Assembly: GCF_011516645.4 (NCBI RefSeq)
Contig: NZ_CP088285.1
Span: forward strand, 4,234,501 to 4,298,500
DNA length: 64,000 nt
Source: Bradyrhizobium septentrionale
GTDB lineage: Bacteria > Pseudomonadota > Alphaproteobacteria > Rhizobiales > Xanthobacteraceae
Direction: 5' to 3'
Below, piece after piece: positions 53,837 to 63,235 of the stretch. Under the pieces are notes generated by a model. The model was not told the DNA's origin. It saw only the letters and a list, made by a program, of their open reading frames with translations, and did no database searches. Every line of letters starts with the position of its first letter. Position 1 is the first letter of the stretch. The translations under genes were made by a program, and so were the position numbers.

Positions 53837-54361
53837 TCAATTTCGTGCGATGATCTCGCGCTCGTCGCGATGCACGCTGGCTTTGTTGAGCTGGACGCCG
53901 GCGCGGCGGCGGACCAGGAATTTCGGGCGGCGGGCGCGGATCGCGTTGCGGCGACGGCGGCGCGGGGCCGGCTGGCGTGGCGCCGGCTCGGTCAGTTGCG
54001 GGAGACGGAAGATGTCGCTCCACATCTGCCAGGCGGACGCAATCTCCTCGGCATCCGAACTGGTGCCGAGCGGAATGGAGAGCGCGGGATCGCGGTGAAC
54101 CAGCACCAGCATCTGCGCGTCGTCGATGCCGCGCAATGCGACGCCGAGGAAATCGCTGACGCGAACATTGACTGCCATCCGCATGCCGAGAACGGCACGG
54201 CGCAGCACGACATGTTCGCGATGAAGCTCGACCTGCCGCATGCCGCCATCCGCGCGCGCATCCTGCGCGTGGAAGGAAAGCGGAAGGGAAAGAGGGTCGA
54301 GCCGCAACGCGCAGCTCGACCCGGCGGAATTGATTCCGCTTGTTGGTGTTTGACGCCTCAA
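53837..54361 (-). CDS. DUF6101-type protein
   Basis: The 174-residue protein has a beta-rich core (RQVELHREHVVLRRAVLGMRMAVNVRVSDFLGVALR and DDAQMLVLVHRDPALSIPL), a short helix EEIASAWQMWSDIFRLP and a very basic Arg-rich tail (RRRRRNAIRARRPKFLVRRR). It is conserved in this group and usually found near ubiA and pmbA. The function is unknown; the tail suggests nucleic-acid or membrane-surface binding. Confidence 0.75.
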   Translation of the reverse strand: MRRQTPTSGINSAGSSCALRLDPLSLPLSFHAQDARADGGMRQVELHREHVVLRRAVLGMRMAVNVRVSDFLGVALRGIDDAQMLVLVHRDPALSIPLGTSSDAEEIASAWQMWSDIFRLPQLTEPAPRQPAPRRRRRNAIRARRPKFLVRRRAGVQLNKASVHRDEREIIARN

Positions 54362-54636
54362 AGCCTTATCTCCCCGCCGGGATTATGTTCCCGGTCGATG
54401 TGTGAGAGCCTAGCCGAGCGATGGCCGTTTCGGCTTAAAAAGCCTGGTTAACCCATCCTCACCTGGTGCCATGATTGACAAGAGGTTGGCCCGCATGATT
54501 GACGAAGCCTTGCGCCGATCACTCAAATCTTTGTTGCCCGCCGGTGCAAAGTGCTTGAAATCCCTGTGAATCCTGCACATCTGGTGGGTCTGTCGACCTC
54601 GTTCCGGGCCTCCCCTCAATCCGCAGGAATTCGTTC

Positions 54637-56031
54637 GTGAACCCTTCACCATCTGCATCGTCGTCGCGACACGGCGATTCCTCCGATCTGTTCGACCAAT
54701 CCGGCCTCACCGACCTCGCGCAGCGTCTGGTCGAGGCCGCAAGGCGCGCCGGCGCAGACGCGGCCGATGCGATCGCGGTCCGCGGCGTCTCGCAAGGCGT
54801 CGAGGTGCGCGACGGTCGGGTCGAGGAAACCGAGCGCTCCGAAGGCGATGACGTGGGGTTGCGGGTGTTCGTCGGTCAGCGCCAGGCGGTGGTGTCGACC
54901 AACGACATCAGCGGCGACGGCATCGCAAAGCTTGCCGAGCGTGCGGTGGCGATGGCGCGCGTGGCGCCCGACGACAAATATGTCGGGCTGGCCGATCCTG
55001 CGCTCCACGCGCATGATTTCCCCGATCTCGATCTGCTCGACCGCAAGGTCCCGACCACGGCGGAGCTCGAGCAGCGCGCCATCGAGGCGGAGGCTGCGGC
55101 GCTCGCGGTCAAGGGCGTCAGCAAGTCCGGCGGGGCATCGGCCTCGACCGGGATCGGCGGGATGGTGCTGGTGACCTCGACCGGCTTTCACGGCTCCTAT
55201 CTGCGCTCCAGCCACGGCATCTCGACGACCGCGATTTCCGGTGAGGGCACCGGCATGGAGCGCGACTATGATTTCACCAGCGCGCCGCATGGGTCCGATC
55301 TCGATTCACCCGCTTCCGTCGGCCGCAAGGCCGGCGAGCGCGCAGTGGCACGGTCGAACCCGCGCAAGGTCGAGACCTGCAAGGTGCCCGTGGTGTTCGA
55401 TCCGCGGGTTGCCGGCTCGATCGTCGGCCATGTCGTCGGCGCCATCAACGGCGCCTCGATCGCGCGCAAGACCAGCTTCCTGAAGGACAAGCTCGGCGAG
55501 CAGCTGTTCTCCAAAAATATCCGCATCATCGATGATCCCCTGCGCGTACGCGGCCTGCGCTCGCAGACCTTCGATGCCGAGGGCGTCAAGGTGAAGCGAA
55601 CGGCGCTGATCGACGAGGGCGTGCTGACGACCTGGGTGCTGGACTCGGCGACCGCGCGCGAGCTCGGCCTGGTCACGACGGGGCACGCGCATCGGGGCGT
55701 GTCGTCCTCGCCGTCGCCCGGCACCTATAATCTGCATCTCGAGCCCGGTGCGGTGACGCCGAAGGAATTGATCTCCGACATCAAGCAGGGCTTCTATGTC
55801 ACCGACCTGATCGGTTCCGGCGTCAACGGTGTGACCGGCGATTACAGCCGCGGCGCGTCCGGCTTCTGGATCGAGAATGGCGAGATCACCTATCCGGTCA
55901 GCGAAGTGACCATCGCCGGGCATCTGCTGCCGATGTTCAAGTCGTTGGTCGCCGCCAACGATCTGGAATTCCGCTACGGCGTCAATTCGCCGACGCTGCG
56001 CATCGAGGGCCTGACGCTTGGCGGACGCTGA
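54637..56031 (+). CDS. pmbA: TldD/PmbA (TldE) family protein
   Basis: The 464-residue protein has PmbA-type blocks: GVEVRDGRVEETERSEGDDVGLRVFVGQ, VVFDPRVAGSIVGHVVGAINGASIARKTSFLKDKLG, STFAGR-like TTGHAHRGVSSSPSPGTYNLHL, and VTIAGHLLPMFKSL. PmbA pairs with TldD to make a protease that opens peptide antibiotics and antitoxins such as CcdA; the metal-binding HExxxH belongs to TldD and is absent here as expected. The N-terminal 20 residues are a Ser-rich extension. It overlaps the next gene by 14 bases. Confidence 0.92.
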   Translation: MNPSPSASSSRHGDSSDLFDQSGLTDLAQRLVEAARRAGADAADAIAVRGVSQGVEVRDGRVEETERSEGDDVGLRVFVGQRQAVVSTNDISGDGIAKLAERAVAMARVAPDDKYVGLADPALHAHDFPDLDLLDRKVPTTAELEQRAIEAEAAALAVKGVSKSGGASASTGIGGMVLVTSTGFHGSYLRSSHGISTTAISGEGTGMERDYDFTSAPHGSDLDSPASVGRKAGERAVARSNPRKVETCKVPVVFDPRVAGSIVGHVVGAINGASIARKTSFLKDKLGEQLFSKNIRIIDDPLRVRGLRSQTFDAEGVKVKRTALIDEGVLTTWVLDSATARELGLVTTGHAHRGVSSSPSPGTYNLHLEPGAVTPKELISDIKQGFYVTDLIGSGVNGVTGDYSRGASGFWIENGEITYPVSEVTIAGHLLPMFKSLVAANDLEFRYGVNSPTLRIEGLTLGGR

Positions 56032-56827
56032 TACGGACGACTGGACCAAGGCGCGCGATGCTGCCTTGCTGACCCGGTCGGTGCAGGAGGCCGGCCGGCT
56101 CGCGCTGTCGCTGTTCCGCACCGAATTGAAGAACTGGACCAAGGGCGCGTCCTCGCCGGTCTCCGAGGCCGACATCGCGGTCAATGACTTGCTGGAACAG
56201 CAGCTGCGTTCGGCAACGCCAGCCTATGGCTGGCTGTCGGAGGAAAGCGCCGACAACACGGCCCGGCTCGGCAAGCGCTTCACCTGGATCGTCGATCCGA
56301 TCGACGGCACCCGCGCCTATCTCGCCGGCCGCGAGGACTGGTGCGTCAGTGTGGCGCTGGTTGAAAATGCAGCTCCGGTGCTCGCGGCGGTCTATGCGCC
56401 GGTGAGCGAGGAATTCTTCTTTGCCGCGCGCGGGCAGGGCGCGACGCTGAACGACAGCGCCGTGCATGCAACCGCAGGCACTGAATTCGATTTCCCCCGC
56501 ATGGCCGGACCGAAGCCGCTGGTGCAGCGGCTAAGCCCGACATCGGACGAGATCACGCTGTTTCCGCGGATCGGATCGCTGGCGCTCAGGCTGTGCCGTG
56601 TAGCACAAGGTCGACTTGACGCCGCCTTTGCGGGCGGGCAAAGCCGCGACTGGGATCTTGCCGCCGCGAATTTGATCGTGCAGGAAGCGGATGGTAAGAT
56701 GACCGCGCTCTCGGGGGAAGCGATTGAGTACAATCGCCGGGAGGTGACGCATGGGGTGCTGGTGGCAGCAGGACGCGAACGTCATGCACGCATTGTCGAG
56801 CATTTTCGCAGCCGTCCATTGCCGTGA
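56018..56827 (+). CDS. Inositol monophosphatase-family phosphatase (CysQ-like)
   Basis: The 269-residue protein has the metal-binding motifs of the Li-sensitive phosphatases: E and E in WLSEESADN, WIVDPIDGTRAYLAG (about 90-104) and the C-terminal SRDWDLAAANLIVQEADG. CysQ members hydrolyse 3'-phosphoadenosine 5'-phosphate; others act on inositol phosphates. The start is a TTG inside the pmbA end, giving a 14-base overlap and coupling. Confidence 0.88.
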   Translation: MADADTDDWTKARDAALLTRSVQEAGRLALSLFRTELKNWTKGASSPVSEADIAVNDLLEQQLRSATPAYGWLSEESADNTARLGKRFTWIVDPIDGTRAYLAGREDWCVSVALVENAAPVLAAVYAPVSEEFFFAARGQGATLNDSAVHATAGTEFDFPRMAGPKPLVQRLSPTSDEITLFPRIGSLALRLCRVAQGRLDAAFAGGQSRDWDLAAANLIVQEADGKMTALSGEAIEYNRREVTHGVLVAAGRERHARIVEHFRSRPLP

Positions 56828-56858
56828 GGCCCCGCCGATCCGCGCCGTTCCTCCGATT

Positions 56859-56930
56859 GCGACGACCAGACGTTACGACAGACTTGTTACGACAGACCTG
56901 TGACGACCAGACTTGTGACGACCACGACTT
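56859..56930. repeat. Imperfect 14-15-bp tandem repeats before the DUF4170 gene
   Basis: Units of the form gttacgacagacttg and gtgacgaccagacttg occur about four times in succession. They lie in the 132-base gap between the phosphatase and DUF4170 genes, within the likely polycistronic transcript. Confidence 0.8.
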
Positions 56931-56959
56931 TGCCGGGCATCTCGTTAGGAAAAACCATC

Positions 56960-57208
56960 ATGTCAGACAATGCCCAGCCGCAGCTGCTCCACCTCGTCAT
57001 CGGCGGCGAGTTGACCGATCTCGAGCACAACACCTTCAAGAACCTGGACGAAGTCGAGATCGTCGGCGTCTATCCGAACTATGCGACCGCCCATGCGGCC
57101 TGGAAGGCGAAGGCGCAGCAGACCGTGGACAACGCCCAGATGCGCTATTTCGTCGTTCACCTCCACCGGTTGCTCGATCCTGAGCAGGACACAAAGCACT
57201 CCCATTGA
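56960..57208 (+). CDS. DUF4170 protein
   Basis: The 82-residue soluble protein MSDNAQPQLLHLVIGGELTDLEHNTFKNLDEVEIVGVYPNYATAHAAWKAKAQQTVDNAQMRYFVVHLHRLL is a full-length DUF4170 family member, found in Rhizobiales beside waaA. The start is at the ATG with taggaa upstream rather than the longer frame running into the tandem repeats. Its stop overlaps the TTG of the next gene. The function is unknown. Confidence 0.85.
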   Translation: MSDNAQPQLLHLVIGGELTDLEHNTFKNLDEVEIVGVYPNYATAHAAWKAKAQQTVDNAQMRYFVVHLHRLLDPEQDTKHSH

Positions 57209-57918
57209 AACGACTACTTCGCGATCTGCTGCGCAGCGGCTTCGTGCAGCGCGTGCTGGGTGTGCTTGCGGCCGAGTATCTGCGGCTAGTCTGGCACACC
57301 AACCGCTTCAGCTACCAGCCTCCTGACGTGTACGGGATCGTCGAGCCCTTGATGCCGGCGATCTTCGTGTTCTGGCACGGCCAGCACTTCATGACGCCGT
57401 TCATCAAGACCAAGGAGAGCTACCGTGCCAAGGTCCTGATCTCCCGCCACCGCGACGGCGAGTTCAACGCGCTGGCGGTGGAGCGGCTCGGGATCGGCAC
57501 GATCAGAGGTTCCGGCGACCATTCCGGCGCGTTCCATCGCAAGGGCGGCGTCGGCGCTTTCCTTGAGATGGTTCGGACGCTGGAAGACGGCTGCAACATG
57601 GCGACCACGGCCGACGTGCCGAAGCGGGCGCGGGTGGCGGGTCTCGGCGCCATCATGCTGGCGCGGGAGAGCGGCCGGCCGATCATCCCCTTTGCGATGG
57701 TCACCAGCCGATTCATCCGGTTGAAAAACTGGGATTCGACCACCATCAATTTGCCATTCGGGCGCGGCGCAGTGGTAGGTATTGAGCCGGTCTATGTGCC
57801 GCCCGATGCCGATGCCGCGACGATGGAAAAGCTTCGGCAGCGCGTGGAGAACCTGCTCAACGAAGCGACCCGACGCGCCTATGCAGCCGTCGGGCGGCCG
57901 GAGGCAACGCTTGGCTAG
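57205..57918 (+). CDS. DUF374/lysophospholipid acyltransferase-like protein
   Basis: The 237-residue protein has an N-terminal hydrophobic anchor and the DUF374 motifs FVFWHGQHFMTPF (around residue 53), ISRHRDGEFNALAVERLGIGTIRGSG and FHRKGGVGAFLEM. The HGQH resembles the HX4D-type acyltransferase site. It starts with TTG in a TTGA overlap. Located just ahead of waaA and lpxK, it probably takes part in lipid A or Kdo-lipid synthesis, for example addition of a fatty acyl chain. Confidence 0.82.
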   Translation: MKRLLRDLLRSGFVQRVLGVLAAEYLRLVWHTNRFSYQPPDVYGIVEPLMPAIFVFWHGQHFMTPFIKTKESYRAKVLISRHRDGEFNALAVERLGIGTIRGSGDHSGAFHRKGGVGAFLEMVRTLEDGCNMATTADVPKRARVAGLGAIMLARESGRPIIPFAMVTSRFIRLKNWDSTTINLPFGRGAVVGIEPVYVPPDADAATMEKLRQRVENLLNEATRRAYAAVGRPEATLG

Positions 57919-57928
57919 CTCGCTACCG

Positions 57929-59215
57929 ATGACGTTGCGTGTGTACCGCAAGCTGTCGTCCGCGATGGTGCCGCTCGCGCCTGCCCTGATCAAGCGGCGG
58001 CTCAAACTCGGCAAGGAAGATCCCGAACGCGTCGACGAGCGGCGCGGCATGAGCGCCGATGTCAGGCCGCAGGGGCCGCTGGTGTGGATCCACGGCGCCA
58101 GCGTCGGCGAGGTGCTGGCGGCGGCAGGGCTGATCGAGCGGTTGCGCGCGCTCAATTTGCGCATTCTGCTGACCTCGGGCACGGTGACCTCGGCCGCGAT
58201 CGTGGCCAAGCGCTTTCCGCCCGACGTGATCCACCAATACGTGCCGTATGACTCGCCGCGCTATGTGACGCGCTTCCTCGACCACTGGCATCCGTCGCTG
58301 GCGCTGTTCATCGAGTCCGACCTGTGGCCCAACCTGATCCTGTCGTGCGCGGCGCGGCGGCTGCCGATGGTCTTGATCAACGGGCGGATGTCACAACGCT
58401 CGTTCCCGCGCTGGCGCCGGGTGTCCAACACCATCGGGGCGCTGCTTGGACGGTTCGACATCTGCCTCGCGCAGTCGAACACCGACGCCGAGCGTTTTGC
58501 CGCGCTCGGCAGCCGGAATGTCGTCGTCACCGGCAACCTCAAGCTCGACGTCGCGGCGCCGCCGGCCGATCCCGCCAAGCTGGAGCGGCTGATGTCGGTG
58601 ACGCGCGGCCGCCCGATCGTGGTCGCCGCCTCGACCCATCCCGGCGAGGAAGAAATCCTGATCGAGGCGCACAAATCGCTCGCCGGATTCTTCCCCGGGC
58701 TGCTCACGGTGATCGTGCCGCGGCACGCCGCGCGCGGCGAGGCAGTGGCGCGGCTGGTGACGGAGGCCGGCCTGCGCCCCGGCATGCGCTCGCATGAGGA
58801 CCTGCCGGTTGCGACCACCGATATCTACGTCGCCGACACGATGGGCGAGCTCGGCCTGTTCTACCGGCTGGCGCCGATCGTGTTCATGGGTGGCTCGCTG
58901 GTCGCCCATGGCGGCCAGAATCCGATCGAGGCGATCAAGCTTGGCGCTGCGATCGTGCACGGTCCGCACGTCTTCAATTTCACCGACGTCTATGACGCAC
59001 TCGATCGTGCCGGCGGCGCGCGGCGCGCCGACGATCGCGAGGCGCTGGTCAAGCAGCTTGGCCAGTTTCTCGCCGATCCCGCGGCCCGCGACACCTCGCT
59101 GGGCGCCTCCGAGCGCGTCGTCGAACAACTCGGTGGTGCGCTGGAGCGCACGGTGACCGCTCTCGAGCCCTATCTGTTGCAGTTGCGGCTCGAGATGGGA
59201 GCCGCCAATGCGTGA
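57929..59215 (+). CDS. waaA: 3-deoxy-D-manno-octulosonic acid transferase
   Basis: The 428-residue GT-B glycosyltransferase adds Kdo to lipid IVA at the cytoplasmic membrane. It shows the short N-terminal hydrophobic stretch, WIHGASVGEVLAAAGLIERL with the catalytic Glu, FIESDLWPNLI, and the C-terminal donor-site blocks AASTHPGEEE and FMGGSLVAHGGQNPIEA. The ATG at 57929 is used; a TTG at 57911 overlapping the previous stop would add six residues. It overlaps lpxK by 8 bases. Confidence 0.95.
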   Translation: MTLRVYRKLSSAMVPLAPALIKRRLKLGKEDPERVDERRGMSADVRPQGPLVWIHGASVGEVLAAAGLIERLRALNLRILLTSGTVTSAAIVAKRFPPDVIHQYVPYDSPRYVTRFLDHWHPSLALFIESDLWPNLILSCAARRLPMVLINGRMSQRSFPRWRRVSNTIGALLGRFDICLAQSNTDAERFAALGSRNVVVTGNLKLDVAAPPADPAKLERLMSVTRGRPIVVAASTHPGEEEILIEAHKSLAGFFPGLLTVIVPRHAARGEAVARLVTEAGLRPGMRSHEDLPVATTDIYVADTMGELGLFYRLAPIVFMGGSLVAHGGQNPIEAIKLGAAIVHGPHVFNFTDVYDALDRAGGARRADDREALVKQLGQFLADPAARDTSLGASERVVEQLGGALERTVTALEPYLLQLRLEMGAANA

Positions 59216-60218
59216 GCCGGGCTTTTGGCACCGGCCGTCGTCCTGGATATCGCAACTGTTGAGACCGCTTGCCGTGCTGTACGGCGCGGTGGCCGCGCGG
59301 CGCATGCAGGGCGCCGGCATCGACGCCGGCATCCCCGTATTTTGCGTCGGCAATTACCATGTCGGCGGCGCCGGCAAGACGCCGACCGTGCTGGCGCTGG
59401 CAAAACTGCTGCGCGAGCTCGACGAACGGCCTGTGGTGCTCAGCCGCGGTTATGGCGGCAGGCTTGCCGGCCCGGTCAAGGTCAATTCCGACAGCCACAC
59501 CGCGGCAGATGTCGGCGACGAGCCGCTCATGATGGCGGCGACATTGCCGGTCGTGGTCTCGCGCGACCGCGCCGCCGGCTTGGCGCTGGCGCGGGCGCAG
59601 AACGCCAGCGTGATCCTGATGGATGACGGCTTCCAGAACCCGTCGGTCGCGAAGGATTGCTGCCTGATCGTGATCGACGGCACGCGCGGCATCGGCAACG
59701 GCCGCGTCATTCCGGCCGGACCGTTGCGTGCGCCGCTGGCGCCGCAGCTGGAGCGGACCGACGCGCTGATCGTGGTCGGCGAGTGGCGCGCAGCGCAGGA
59801 CATCGCGGCCGAGATCGCCTCCCGCGGCAAGCCGGTGCTGTCGGCGCATCTGACGCCGGACGCGGCGTCGCTGGCGGCATTGAGCGGCACGCCTGCGCTC
59901 GCCTTTGCCGGCATCGGCGATCCCGCGCGCTTCTTCAATTCGCTGCGGTCGAGCGGCGTCGAAATCGTGCGGAGCAGGGCTTTCGCCGATCACCACGCCT
60001 TCACGAAGGACGAGATCGATCAGCTCGTCGCTGACGGGCGAGACAATGGCCTGACGTTGGTGACGACGGAGAAGGATTTCGCGCGGTTGCGCGGCACCGA
60101 TGCGGCGAAGACGATCGTGCCGTTCGCGGTGACGCTGCAATTCGCCGACGCCGGCGCGCTGCGGCGCCTGGTGACCGATCAGCTGTTCAAGGCGCGGGAC
60201 CGGAGGCTGCGCGCGTGA
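59208..60218 (+). CDS. lpxK: Tetraacyldisaccharide 4'-kinase
   Basis: The 336-residue kinase has an N-terminal membrane-associated helix and a P-loop GNYHVGGAGKTP (about 47-58), the Walker-B-like region ILMDDGFQNP, and the conserved SRGYGG and VTTEKDFARL blocks. It phosphorylates the 4' position of the lipid A precursor, the step before Kdo addition by WaaA. Overlap with waaA by 8 bases indicates one transcription unit. Confidence 0.95.
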   Translation: MREPGFWHRPSSWISQLLRPLAVLYGAVAARRMQGAGIDAGIPVFCVGNYHVGGAGKTPTVLALAKLLRELDERPVVLSRGYGGRLAGPVKVNSDSHTAADVGDEPLMMAATLPVVVSRDRAAGLALARAQNASVILMDDGFQNPSVAKDCCLIVIDGTRGIGNGRVIPAGPLRAPLAPQLERTDALIVVGEWRAAQDIAAEIASRGKPVLSAHLTPDAASLAALSGTPALAFAGIGDPARFFNSLRSSGVEIVRSRAFADHHAFTKDEIDQLVADGRDNGLTLVTTEKDFARLRGTDAAKTIVPFAVTLQFADAGALRRLVTDQLFKARDRRLRA

Positions 60219-60220
60219 GT

Positions 60221-60448
60221 CTAGGCTTGCGGCTTGAGCACGCCGGGATGGTGGCGCTGCAGCACGGCGGTCGGGGTGGCGTAGGCCTCCTGCAGGTCGA
60301 CGCTCCAGTACTTGAGCTCGTCGAGCGGAATCCGGACGTCGGTGATGGCGCAACGCACGAAGGTGCCGGGCGAGATCACGCGGAAATCGCCGTCGAGATA
60401 TTGCACCTGCGCTTCGCCATGGCCCGAGGGACCGAACTTGTTCAGCAC
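60221..60448 (-). CDS. DUF2093 protein
   Basis: The 75-residue protein MLNKFGPSGHGEAQVQYLDGDFRVISPGTFVRCAITDVRIPLDELKYWSVDLQEAY is a complete DUF2093 member, a small Rhizobiales protein regularly located beside lpxK. It is convergent with lpxK with 2 bases between stops. The function is unknown. Confidence 0.85.
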   Translation of the reverse strand: MLNKFGPSGHGEAQVQYLDGDFRVISPGTFVRCAITDVRIPLDELKYWSVDLQEAYATPTAVLQRHHPGVLKPQA

Positions 60449-60613
60449 GATTGAGCTCTCCGCCTTGCCTCTGACGAGGCCTCCTGGATATTCATGAAGT
60501 CGTCTATCACAGATGGGGGGTCATGTCCGCCCGTTAAACCACCCACTTGTGATGATTTGGCGGCGGAAGCGCATGGTAGCGTTACACGTGTGGTTCGCCG
60601 CGTTTGCAGCGCC

Positions 60614-61465
60614 ATGACGAGCCGGCCGGATCGGATGCGCCTCAAGCCAGTTTTCATGTGTCTCGCGATGCTTGCCGTGCCGGCCGCGGCCGCAGCGCCG
60701 CTCCCGGCCCCGCATCAGGTCGAGATTCCCGACGGCAATGTCACGCTGCATGCGCAGCTCTACCGGCCCGATGGCGACGGACCGTTCCCGACGGTGATCG
60801 CGCTGCATGGCTGCGGCGGTCTCGGCGGCCACTCCGAGCAGGTCGCACCGCGCTATCGCGACTGGGCCGAACAGCTGCTGACCTCCGGCCATGCGGTGCT
60901 GCTGCCGGACAGCTACGGCTCGCGCGAGCTGGGTCCGCAGTGCCGCATCCGGGAGCATCAGGTCCAGACCCGCCGTTCGCGGGTCGCCGACATCAATGCG
61001 GCGCGGCAGTGGCTGGTGCAGCAGAAATGGGTCGCGAAGAGCCGCATCAGCCTGATCGGCTGGGGCAACGGCGCAGCCGCCCTGCTGTGGGCGGTGCGGC
61101 CGCAGCTGGGGTCACGCAATGCCGAGCCGGATTTCCGCTCGGCGGTCGCGTTCTATCCGGATTGCCGCGCCTCGTTCGGTCTCGGCTGGAGCGCGCGGGT
61201 GCCGACGCTGGTGTTGATCGGCGCGCGCGACGATGTCACGTCATCATCTGCCTGTCACCAGATGGTCGAAGCCGCGCATGGCCGCAGCGCGCTGGCGCGG
61301 ATCGTGGTCTACCCCGAGGCGTATCACGACTTCGACCGGGCGAACCTGCCGCTGCACGCGGTCGCGGCCTCCGACGCCGACATCGCCGAGCGCGGCCACG
61401 TCGGCACCGATGCGGATGCGCGCAAGGATGCGCAGAAGCAAGTCGCCGAGTGGCTGGCGCGCTAA
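60614..61465 (+). CDS. Exported dienelactone-hydrolase-family protein lacking the usual nucleophile
   Basis: The 283-residue alpha/beta-hydrolase has a signal peptide ([19 protein letters not shown], residues 10-28). [12 protein letters not shown] follows, then the position of the nucleophile elbow reads [12 protein letters not shown] (G149-W150-G151-N152-G153): glycine occupies the place of Cys or Ser. The acid (GARDDVTS) and His (EAYHDFDR) are present. It may be catalytically inactive, or use another residue. The start may also be MRLKPVF (60635). It is tail-to-tail with xseA. Confidence 0.75.
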   Translation: MTSRPDRMRLKPVFMCLAMLAVPAAAAAPLPAPHQVEIPDGNVTLHAQLYRPDGDGPFPTVIALHGCGGLGGHSEQVAPRYRDWAEQLLTSGHAVLLPDSYGSRELGPQCRIREHQVQTRRSRVADINAARQWLVQQKWVAKSRISLIGWGNGAAALLWAVRPQLGSRNAEPDFRSAVAFYPDCRASFGLGWSARVPTLVLIGARDDVTSSSACHQMVEAAHGRSALARIVVYPEAYHDFDRANLPLHAVAASDADIAERGHVGTDADARKDAQKQVAEWLAR

Positions 61466-63087
61466 AACAAGCTACCCTGATCGACCGGCTTTGCGACCCG
61501 CTTCGGCGCAGCGGGTTTCGCCTCACGCGGCTGCGGCTTGCCCTGGTTCTCAGGCGCCACCGTCGCCGGCGGCTGATCGGCATTCACGGTGGCGGCGACG
61601 CGGCCATCGGCGAATTCGATCGACAGGCCGGCGTTCGGGCCGACCGCCGCGGCGGAATGCAGTGCGTGGCCCTGGTCGTCGCGCACCAGCGCAAAGCCGC
61701 GCGCCAGCACGCCGCGATAGGACAGCGCCGACAGCAGCTGGCCGCGATGGGCGACCCGCGCCTCCAGCCGCTGCATCGTCGTCAGCAGTGCGCGCCGGGC
61801 GCGTTCGGCGAGACGGTGGGTGCGCTCGAGATCGCGCGCGATCGCGTTGCGTTGGGCCTTGGCATTGGCGAGCTTCGAGGCCTTGAGCCGGATCTCGAGC
61901 CCGCCAAAGCGCTCGCGCCGGCGATGCAGCAGCGCTCGCGCCGACAGCGTGATGCGCTCGCCCGAGGCGGTGAGCCGCTGCCTGGCATGCGCGACCTGGC
62001 CGCGCAGCACGCCGATGGTGAGCCGGGAACTCGTTGCGGCAAAGCGGCGGAAATGCGCGTGCGTGTTGGCCTTCAGCCCGCGCGGCAGCCCGGCTCCGAG
62101 ATGATCGAGCCGCTGCCGCGGGATCGCGAGCAGTTCATTCGCGGCGGGCAGGGCGCGCGCCGCGGCGCGCAGCTCGGTGCGGCGGGCCTCCTGCGCCCGC
62201 TGCCAGCACACCATGGTGCGGCGGGCGAGTGCGGCGACCTCGACGAACAGCTCGCTGCGCACCGGCACCGCCATCTCGGCGGCGGCGGTCGGCGTCGGCG
62301 CGCGCTTGTCGGCGACGAAGTCGATCAGCGTGATATCGGTCTCGTGGCCGACCGCCGAGATCAGCGGGATATGGCTCTCGGCCGCAGCGCGGACCACGAC
62401 CTCCTCGTTAAACGACCAGAGGTCCTCGAGCGAGCCGCCGCCGCGCGCGACGATCAACAGATCAGGCCGCGGAATCCTGCCGCCCTCCGGCAGCGCGTTG
62501 AAACCGCGGATCGCGGCCGCAACCTGTTCGGCCGAACCGTCGCCCTGCACCTTGACCGGCCAGACCAGCACGCGGCGGGGAAAGCGGTCCTCGAGGCGAT
62601 GCAGGATATCGCGGATCACGGCACCGGTCGGCGAGGTGACGACGCCGATTACCTCGGGCAGCCACGGCAGCAGCTGCTTGCGCGCCTCGTCGAACAGGCC
62701 TTCGGCCGCGAGCTTCTTCTTGCGCTCCTCCATCAGCGCCATCAGCGCGCCGACGCCGGCCGGTTCCAGCGTCTCGATGACGATCTGGTACTTCGAGGAG
62801 TTCGGATAGGTGGTCAGCTTGCCGGTGGCGATAACCTCGAGGCCTTCCTGCGGCTTGAAGCGCATGCGGGCGTGGGCGAACTTCCAGATCACCGCCTCGA
62901 TCTTGGCGTTCTCGTCCTTCAGCGCGAAATAGCAGTGGCCGGAGGAGTGCGGGCCGCGAAAGCCGGAGATCTCGCCGCGGACGCGGACATGGCCGAAGCG
63001 GTCCTCCACCGTCCGCTTCAGTGCGGAGGAGAGTTCCGAGACGGTGAATTCAGGCGCGTTGACGAGATTAGGCGCAGCAGCAGTCAT
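61462..63087 (-). CDS. xseA: Exodeoxyribonuclease VII large subunit
   Basis: The 541-residue protein has an N-terminal OB fold ([50 protein letters not shown]), the catalytic middle domain ([64 protein letters not shown]) and a long helical C terminus. It degrades single-stranded DNA with XseB. The C-terminal tail ends [11 protein letters not shown], a feature shared by rhizobial XseA. Stops overlap with the DLH gene by four bases. Confidence 0.95.
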   Translation of the reverse strand: MTAAAPNLVNAPEFTVSELSSALKRTVEDRFGHVRVRGEISGFRGPHSSGHCYFALKDENAKIEAVIWKFAHARMRFKPQEGLEVIATGKLTTYPNSSKYQIVIETLEPAGVGALMALMEERKKKLAAEGLFDEARKQLLPWLPEVIGVVTSPTGAVIRDILHRLEDRFPRRVLVWPVKVQGDGSAEQVAAAIRGFNALPEGGRIPRPDLLIVARGGGSLEDLWSFNEEVVVRAAAESHIPLISAVGHETDITLIDFVADKRAPTPTAAAEMAVPVRSELFVEVAALARRTMVCWQRAQEARRTELRAAARALPAANELLAIPRQRLDHLGAGLPRGLKANTHAHFRRFAATSSRLTIGVLRGQVAHARQRLTASGERITLSARALLHRRRERFGGLEIRLKASKLANAKAQRNAIARDLERTHRLAERARRALLTTMQRLEARVAHRGQLLSALSYRGVLARGFALVRDDQGHALHSAAAVGPNAGLSIEFADGRVAATVNADQPPATVAPENQGKPQPREAKPAAPKRVAKPVDQGSLF

Positions 63088-63175
63088 TTGCAGGTGATTC
63101 GGCTGTTTGTGAGCTTCAACGCAACGTAGGGACTTTTGCGGGACATCGCCAATCCGAGGGCTTGTTTGTGCATAT

Positions 63176-63192
63176 ACTCTGTGATACAGAGT
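63176..63192. promoter_or_regulatory. Perfect palindrome upstream of the DUF2306 gene
   Basis: ACTCTGT (63176-63182) and ACAGAGT (63186-63192) are perfect inverted repeats around gat, followed 6 bases later by an AT-rich tatataaaa. It lies between divergent xseA and the membrane-protein operon and looks like a repressor operator overlapping a promoter. Confidence 0.6.
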
Positions 63193-63235
63193 TCTCTATA
63201 TAAAACAGATGACGCCCTCGTTTAGAGGCAGAGCG

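Noticed and set aside
60604..63129. 841-residue plus-strand open frame across the hydrolase and xseA
   Set aside because: It runs through one gene out of frame and another antisense, with Arg/Gln-rich low-complexity sequence; both real genes have clear motifs.
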